Origin: Streptomyces antibioticus
Lineage (GTDB): Bacteria > Actinomycetota > Actinomycetes > Streptomycetales > Streptomycetaceae
Length of the DNA: 64,000 nt
Assembly (NCBI RefSeq): GCF_001514065.1
Contig: NZ_KQ948427.1
Coordinates: forward strand, 236,474-300,473
Reading direction: 5' to 3'
The number at the start of each line of letters is the position of its first letter. Within the stretch, counting starts at the first letter, position 1. The position numbers were made by a program, and so were the translations under genes. A model generated the notes under the pieces. The model saw only the letters and a list, made by a program, of their open reading frames with translations. It was not told the origin of the DNA and searched no databases. This document shows, in pieces, positions 60,333 to 64,000 of the stretch.

Positions 60333-62312
60333 ATGTCCTTCAGCCCGCACCCCGACGCCTCCGGCGCCCCGACACCCGATGTTCAGGCCACGGTCCCCGT
60401 GCTCGAACCCCCTGGCTGGGCCGTCGCACAGCGCGCCCTGTTCGACCTGCTCGACCACGCCTGGCGCCGCTTCGCCCGCGACTTCACCGGTCCCGACGGA
60501 CGGCTGAACTACAACGAGCGGCTCACCACCCGCGACGGCGTCGACGACTTCTACGAGGTCTTCTTCAACTGGCCCCAGCTGTACCTGCTCGGCGGCGCCG
60601 ACGACCTGCTGCCCGCCAGCGAGAAGCACTGGGAGGGCGTCACCAAGCAGCTGACCGAACTGGACATGCTGCGCGACGAGTACGAGCGCGGCTACGACTG
60701 GTTCCACCAGGGCGAGAGCCTGCTGCTCCTGTACTTCCTGTGCATGGCCGCCCCCGACCGCTGGGCCGAACGCGCCCTGCGCTTCGCCGAGTTGTACGTC
60801 GATCCCGCCAAGGGCAACTACGACCCCGAGCACCGCATCATCACCCGCCCCCACAACGGCAGCGACCCCGAGCGCACCGGCCTGTTCGACGGTGACGTGT
60901 ACCCGTGGCTGCTCAAGGAGGCCGAGACCTACGGCTACCCGCTCGAATGGCTGCCGGAGGCCCAGGACGGTCCGTACCCGCTCTCGGCGGACCCGCGGCT
61001 CGGCGACCAGATGCGGGACCGGATGGGCGTCGGCGACACCACGATGAACCTCGCCGCGGCCGGTCTGGTCCTCAACGCCTGGATCCTGTCCGGCGAGGAG
61101 CGCTACCGGGACTGGATCGTCGAGTACGTGGGCGCCTGGCGCGAGCGCACCCGTGAGAACGGCGGCCTGATCCCGGACAACGTGGGACCAGACGGAGTCG
61201 TCGGCAGTCTGCTGGAGGGCCGCTGGTACGGCGGCCACTACGGCTGGTCCTGGCCGCACGGCTGGCACAGCCTCGGCCACGCGGCCTGCGTGGCGGCGCT
61301 CGCGGCGGCCACGGTCACCGGCGACGACGACTACCTCTCCATGGTCGCGACCTCGCTCGACACCCTCATAGGCCAGGCCAAGGTCATGCCCCACACGGAG
61401 GCCGACTCCAGCCTGCCCTCCAAGTGGGCGGTGGAACTCGGTCCGGACCGGCACACGCCCACGCCGCACCTGCCGTTCCGCCACAACGACGCCGGCTGGT
61501 TCGACTACAACCCGGCCACGCCCCCCGTGCCGGTGGCCCTCTGGCACCACACCTCCTCCGAGGCCGACCGGGCCCGGCTGGAGGGACTGCGCGAGGCGGA
61601 CGGCATCGACTGGCGCACGGTGCGGCCGTTCCGGTCCAAGGAGGACTCCGGGCACGAGAAGGCGTGGTTCGCCTTCCTCGCCGGCGACGACCCCGACTAC
61701 CCCGAGCGCATCCTCGCCATGGCGCAGGCCCAGATCCGCCACCGGCTGCGGCGCATCGACCGCTACCGCGACCTGGACGTGCCCGAGGCCGACATCCACG
61801 TCTGGCAGCTGTGCAACCCGGTGGTCACCGAGGCCCTGGTGCAACTCACCTGGGGCGGCCCGCAGGTGCTGTACCAGGGCGGTCTCCAGCAGGCCCGGCT
61901 GCGCTACCACGACGCCGACGCCCGCCGGGCCGGCCTGCCCGCCGACGTCGCCGCCCTGGTCAGCTCCATCGACCCCGACGCGACCACCGTAGAGCTGGTC
62001 AACCTGGCCCCCGAGACCGACCGCACGGTCATCGTCCAGGCGGGCGCGTTCGCCGAGCACACCATCACCGGCGTCCGGTACACGGCCTGCACGGACGACG
62101 GCTGGATCGGCGACATGTACGACTACGGCCACTCCGAGCCGGTGGTCTCCGAGGCCGAAGTCCCGTACAAGAGCCCCTATCTGACGGTCCGTCTGCCAGC
62201 GTCCACGCGTATCCGGCTCACCCTGCGGCTGGGGCTTCGTACCCGCACACCCAGCTATCGCTCACCGTTCGACGCGTCCAACTCCCGTGAGACGACAGGG
62301 GAATCGGCATGA
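60333..62312 (+). CDS. Large cytoplasmic protein, unassigned (alpha-toroid-like)
   Basis: 659 residues from the ATG at 60333. There is no signal or membrane segment. It is rich in Trp, Tyr and Asp, with repeated helical hairpins suggesting an (alpha/alpha) toroid: DHAWRRFARDFTGPDGRLNY, VFFNWPQLYLLGGADDLLPA, GLFDGDVYPWLLKEAETYGY and WYGGHYGWSWPHGWHSLGHA near residue 300. The last 120 residues look beta-rich. I do not recognise a named family. Position between an ABC importer and sugar-lactone enzymes suggests it splits or trims the imported saccharide. The stop overlaps the mutarotase start (ATGA). Confidence 0.82.
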   Translation: MSFSPHPDASGAPTPDVQATVPVLEPPGWAVAQRALFDLLDHAWRRFARDFTGPDGRLNYNERLTTRDGVDDFYEVFFNWPQLYLLGGADDLLPASEKHWEGVTKQLTELDMLRDEYERGYDWFHQGESLLLLYFLCMAAPDRWAERALRFAELYVDPAKGNYDPEHRIITRPHNGSDPERTGLFDGDVYPWLLKEAETYGYPLEWLPEAQDGPYPLSADPRLGDQMRDRMGVGDTTMNLAAAGLVLNAWILSGEERYRDWIVEYVGAWRERTRENGGLIPDNVGPDGVVGSLLEGRWYGGHYGWSWPHGWHSLGHAACVAALAAATVTGDDDYLSMVATSLDTLIGQAKVMPHTEADSSLPSKWAVELGPDRHTPTPHLPFRHNDAGWFDYNPATPPVPVALWHHTSSEADRARLEGLREADGIDWRTVRPFRSKEDSGHEKAWFAFLAGDDPDYPERILAMAQAQIRHRLRRIDRYRDLDVPEADIHVWQLCNPVVTEALVQLTWGGPQVLYQGGLQQARLRYHDADARRAGLPADVAALVSSIDPDATTVELVNLAPETDRTVIVQAGAFAEHTITGVRYTACTDDGWIGDMYDYGHSEPVVSEAEVPYKSPYLTVRLPASTRIRLTLRLGLRTRTPSYRSPFDASNSRETTGESA

Positions 62313-62656
62313 AGCGCATCGCCCAGACCATCCGGCTCCGCCCCGAGCACCGCGAGGAGTACCTCCGGCTGCACTCGGCGGTGTGGCCCGGCGTCGAGGC
62401 CGCCCTGCTCCGGGCGAACATCCGCAACTTCAGCATCTACCTCCACGGTGACGTGCTCTTCTCCTACATGGAGTACATCGGCGACGACTTCGAGGGGGAC
62501 ATGGCGTCCATCGAGGCCGACCCCGAGACCCAGCGCTGGTGGAAGCTCACCGACCCGTGCCAGGAGCCCTTCCCCGACCGGGGCGAGGGCCGCCAGTGGA
62601 CCGAGCTCCCCGAGGTCTGGCACCTGAGCCCGCCCAGCGACGACGCCACCGCCTGA
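62309..62656 (+). CDS. L-rhamnose mutarotase (RhaM-type)
   Basis: 115 residues, start overlapping the preceding stop (ATGA). It aligns by eye with E. coli RhaM: EEYLRLHSAVWPGV (RhaM RRHNPIWPEL), NFSIYLHGDVLFSYME and RWWKLTDPCQEP, which supply the conserved Tyr, His and paired Trp of the active site. It interconverts the anomers of a 6-deoxyhexose so the downstream dehydrogenase can use it. Relatives also act on L-fucose, so the exact sugar is open. Confidence 0.92.
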   Translation: MKRIAQTIRLRPEHREEYLRLHSAVWPGVEAALLRANIRNFSIYLHGDVLFSYMEYIGDDFEGDMASIEADPETQRWWKLTDPCQEPFPDRGEGRQWTELPEVWHLSPPSDDATA

Positions 62657-62662
62657 GCCGAC

Positions 62663-63583
62663 TTGGACCCCCTCGTGAACGCACCCCTGCTGGTCGACGC
62701 CCACCACCACCTCTGGGATCTCTCCCAACGCCCGCAACCCTGGCTCGACGACCCCGCCGTGGCGTCGATCCGCCGCACCTTCACCCCCGAGGACCTGCGC
62801 TCCACCGCCACCCACCCCGTCGCGGGCCGGCGGCTGCACGGCACGGTGGTCGTCCAGTGCATCCCGGACGTGCCCGAGACCGAGGACCTGCTCGCCCTCG
62901 CCGAGCGGGAGCCGCTGATCCAGGCCGTGGTCGGCTGGGCCGACCTGACCTCGCCGGCGATCGGTGACGTGCTCGACAAGCTGATCGCCGGGCCGGGCGG
63001 CCGATATCTGCGCTCCCTGCGGCACCTGGTCCAGGGCGAGACCGACCCCAACTGGCTGCAACGCCCAGATGTGGAACGCGGGTTGGGGGCGGCCCGCGAT
63101 CGCGGACTGCGCTACGACGTGCTCGTGCGCGACCACCAGCTCGACCAGGCGATCCGGCTCGCGGAACGCTTCCCCGACCTGCCCCAGGTCCTCGACCATG
63201 CGGGCAAACCGGACCTCGTCCGCCAGGACGTCGCCGACTGGGAACGCGGCATCCGGCGGCTGGCCGCACACCCGCACGTGGTGTGCAAGGTCTCCGGGCT
63301 GATCACCGAGGCCGACCACACCCGCTGGACCACCGCCGACATCCGCCCCGCCTGGGACGTCCTGGTCTCCGCCTTCGGCCCCGAACGGCTGATGTTCGGC
63401 TCGGACTGGCCGGTGGCGAACCTCGCGGGCGGCTGGAACCGCTGGGCCGCCACCGTGGACGAACTGCTCACCGGCTGGAGCGAGAGCGACGTCCACGCGC
63501 TTCTCGCCGGCACGGCGACCGCCTTCTACGGGCTTGCTCCCGTCGCCGGTGCCGGCGACGCGACGACCCGCACGACGACCTGA
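62663..63583 (+). CDS. Amidohydrolase, probable L-fucono/rhamnono-lactonase
   Basis: 306 residues. The start could be the TTG at 62663 or a GTG at 62675; neither has a strong site. The barrel motifs are LLVDAHHHLWDLS (metal His pair) at the N-terminus, QVLDHAGKPDLV near residue 178, VVCKVSGLITEADHTRW near 208 and RLMFGSDWPVANL (late Asp) near 244. This is the fuconolactonase-type family, which opens sugar-1,5-lactones after oxidation of the aldose. It fits the mutarotase before it and the dehydrogenase after it. Rhamnono-lactonase activity cannot be excluded. Confidence 0.9.
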   Translation: MDPLVNAPLLVDAHHHLWDLSQRPQPWLDDPAVASIRRTFTPEDLRSTATHPVAGRRLHGTVVVQCIPDVPETEDLLALAEREPLIQAVVGWADLTSPAIGDVLDKLIAGPGGRYLRSLRHLVQGETDPNWLQRPDVERGLGAARDRGLRYDVLVRDHQLDQAIRLAERFPDLPQVLDHAGKPDLVRQDVADWERGIRRLAAHPHVVCKVSGLITEADHTRWTTADIRPAWDVLVSAFGPERLMFGSDWPVANLAGGWNRWAATVDELLTGWSESDVHALLAGTATAFYGLAPVAGAGDATTRTTT

Positions 63584-63586
63584 CCC

Positions 63587-63632
63587 CGCCACCGCCACCG
63601 CCACCGCCACCGCCACCGCCACCGCCACCGCC
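63587..63632. repeat. Hexanucleotide (ACCGCC) tandem repeat
   Basis: About seven consecutive ACCGCC units lie between the amidohydrolase stop and the next gene. It is a pure simple-sequence repeat, prone to slippage, with no coding potential of its own on the + strand. Confidence 0.9.
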
Positions 63633-63701
63633 GACCCTCGCACCGAACCCGCGCCGGACACCTCGCCACGCACGCTCCGGTCCGCGCCGAAGGGACCCCC
63701 C

Positions 63702-64000
63702 ATGCCACTTGCCGCCCGCTACCTGTCCGCCCGCACCCTCGACACGGCTCCCGCCCCCAGCACGCCACCGGGCCCCGGCGAGGTGGAGCTGGCTCCTGCC
63801 TTTGTCGGTATCTGTGGCACCGACCTGCACATCTTCCACGGCGACATGGACGCCCGGGTCGCCGCGCCCGCCGTCCTCGGGCACGAGATGGCCGGCCGTG
63901 TCGTACGGGTGGGCCCGGACGTCGAGGGCTGGGCACCGGGCGACGCGGTCACCGTGATGCCGCTGCGCTGGGACGACACCTGCCCGGCCTGCCGCGCCGG
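63702..64000 (+). CDS. Partial zinc-type alcohol dehydrogenase (MDR)
   Basis: The ATG at 63702 follows AAGGGA; the frame continues past the window end, so only about 100 residues are seen. The GroES-like domain shows GEVELAPAFVGICGTDLHIF (catalytic zinc Cys near residue 38), HGDMDARVAAPAVLGHEMAG (zinc His and Glu) and VTVMPLRWDDTCPACRAG, the start of the structural-zinc cysteines. This is the threonine/sorbitol-dehydrogenase type. It probably oxidises the sugar to the lactone used by the neighbouring amidohydrolase, or a later alcohol intermediate. Confidence 0.87.
   Translation, partial: MPLAARYLSARTLDTAPAPSTPPGPGEVELAPAFVGICGTDLHIFHGDMDARVAAPAVLGHEMAGRVVRVGPDVEGWAPGDAVTVMPLRWDDTCPACRA

Noticed and set aside
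60090..62132. A 680-codon frame antisense to the unassigned large protein
   Set aside because: Low-complexity Val/Gly/Gln composition and no motif; the + strand frame has a better start, overlaps and operon fit.
59538..62312. A 924-codon frame reading through the MalG permease gene
   Set aside because: The first 265 codons are a shadow of the permease; the real protein starts at ATG 60333.
63587..63632. CRISPR-like repeat
   Set aside because: A pure hexanucleotide run without spacers; no cas genes in the window.

Overview
The window is high-GC actinobacterial DNA that reads as Streptomyces: GC-rich third codon positions, many GTG/TTG starts, frequent GTGA/ATGA stop-start overlaps, lipoprotein and Tat-like exports, several FadR/LacI/MarR/DeoR/PucR regulators, an ECF sigma with a zinc anti-sigma, and CUT1 sugar transporters without their own ATPase. 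I found no rRNA, tRNA, CRISPR array, insertion sequence, phage gene or conjugation gene. It looks like chromosomal arm or core-edge DNA dominated by carbohydrate uptake and redox accessory genes.

Layout. 1-12.7 kb: partial NAD-binding membrane protein; divergent alpha/beta hydrolase-MarR pair with two operators; CapA-like lipoprotein; ECF sigma / unknown / anti-sigma / lipoprotein module; Fpg/Nei glycosylase; PAS-GAF-SpoIIE-HATPase phosphatase; DUF6777-like lipoprotein; lipase maturation factor. 12.7-15.3 kb: coupled aldo/keto reductase and SDR divergent from a FadR-type regulator with a palindromic operator. 15.3-27.7 kb: the most interesting locus, a leftward operon of sugar-binding lipoprotein, two permeases, GH5-type beta-mannosidase, secreted GH85 endo-beta-N-acetylglucosaminidase and GH38 alpha-mannosidase, ending in an AlkZ-like protein and facing a LacI regulator. 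Together these could release, import and dismantle N-glycans.

27.8-42.8 kb is mostly housekeeping: amidase, a 57-residue small protein, SDRs, a WS/DGAT acyltransferase, glgC and a glycogen/maltose-1-phosphate synthase, a FhuF-like Fe-S protein, a DMT transporter, an Rpf-LysM-M23 wall hydrolase, gnd, a Pro-rich peptide, a GNAT and panD. 42.9-52.1 kb is a catabolic island: TPP enzyme, ThuA protein, APC permease, HisD-family dehydrogenase, divergent PucR activator, a GMC oxidoreductase and a truncated GMC remnant. 52.2-56 kb holds DeoR, MFS, a frameshifted LLM flavin enzyme and a HAD hydrolase.

56-64 kb (cut by the window end) is a second sugar system: FadR regulator, ABC importer, an unrecognised 659-residue protein, a RhaM-type mutarotase, a fuconolactonase-type amidohydrolase and a zinc alcohol dehydrogenase. 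This suggests non-phosphorylating catabolism of a 6-deoxyhexose such as L-fucose or L-rhamnose. The aldo/keto reductase and SDR near 13-14 kb could supply related steps, but that link is only inference.
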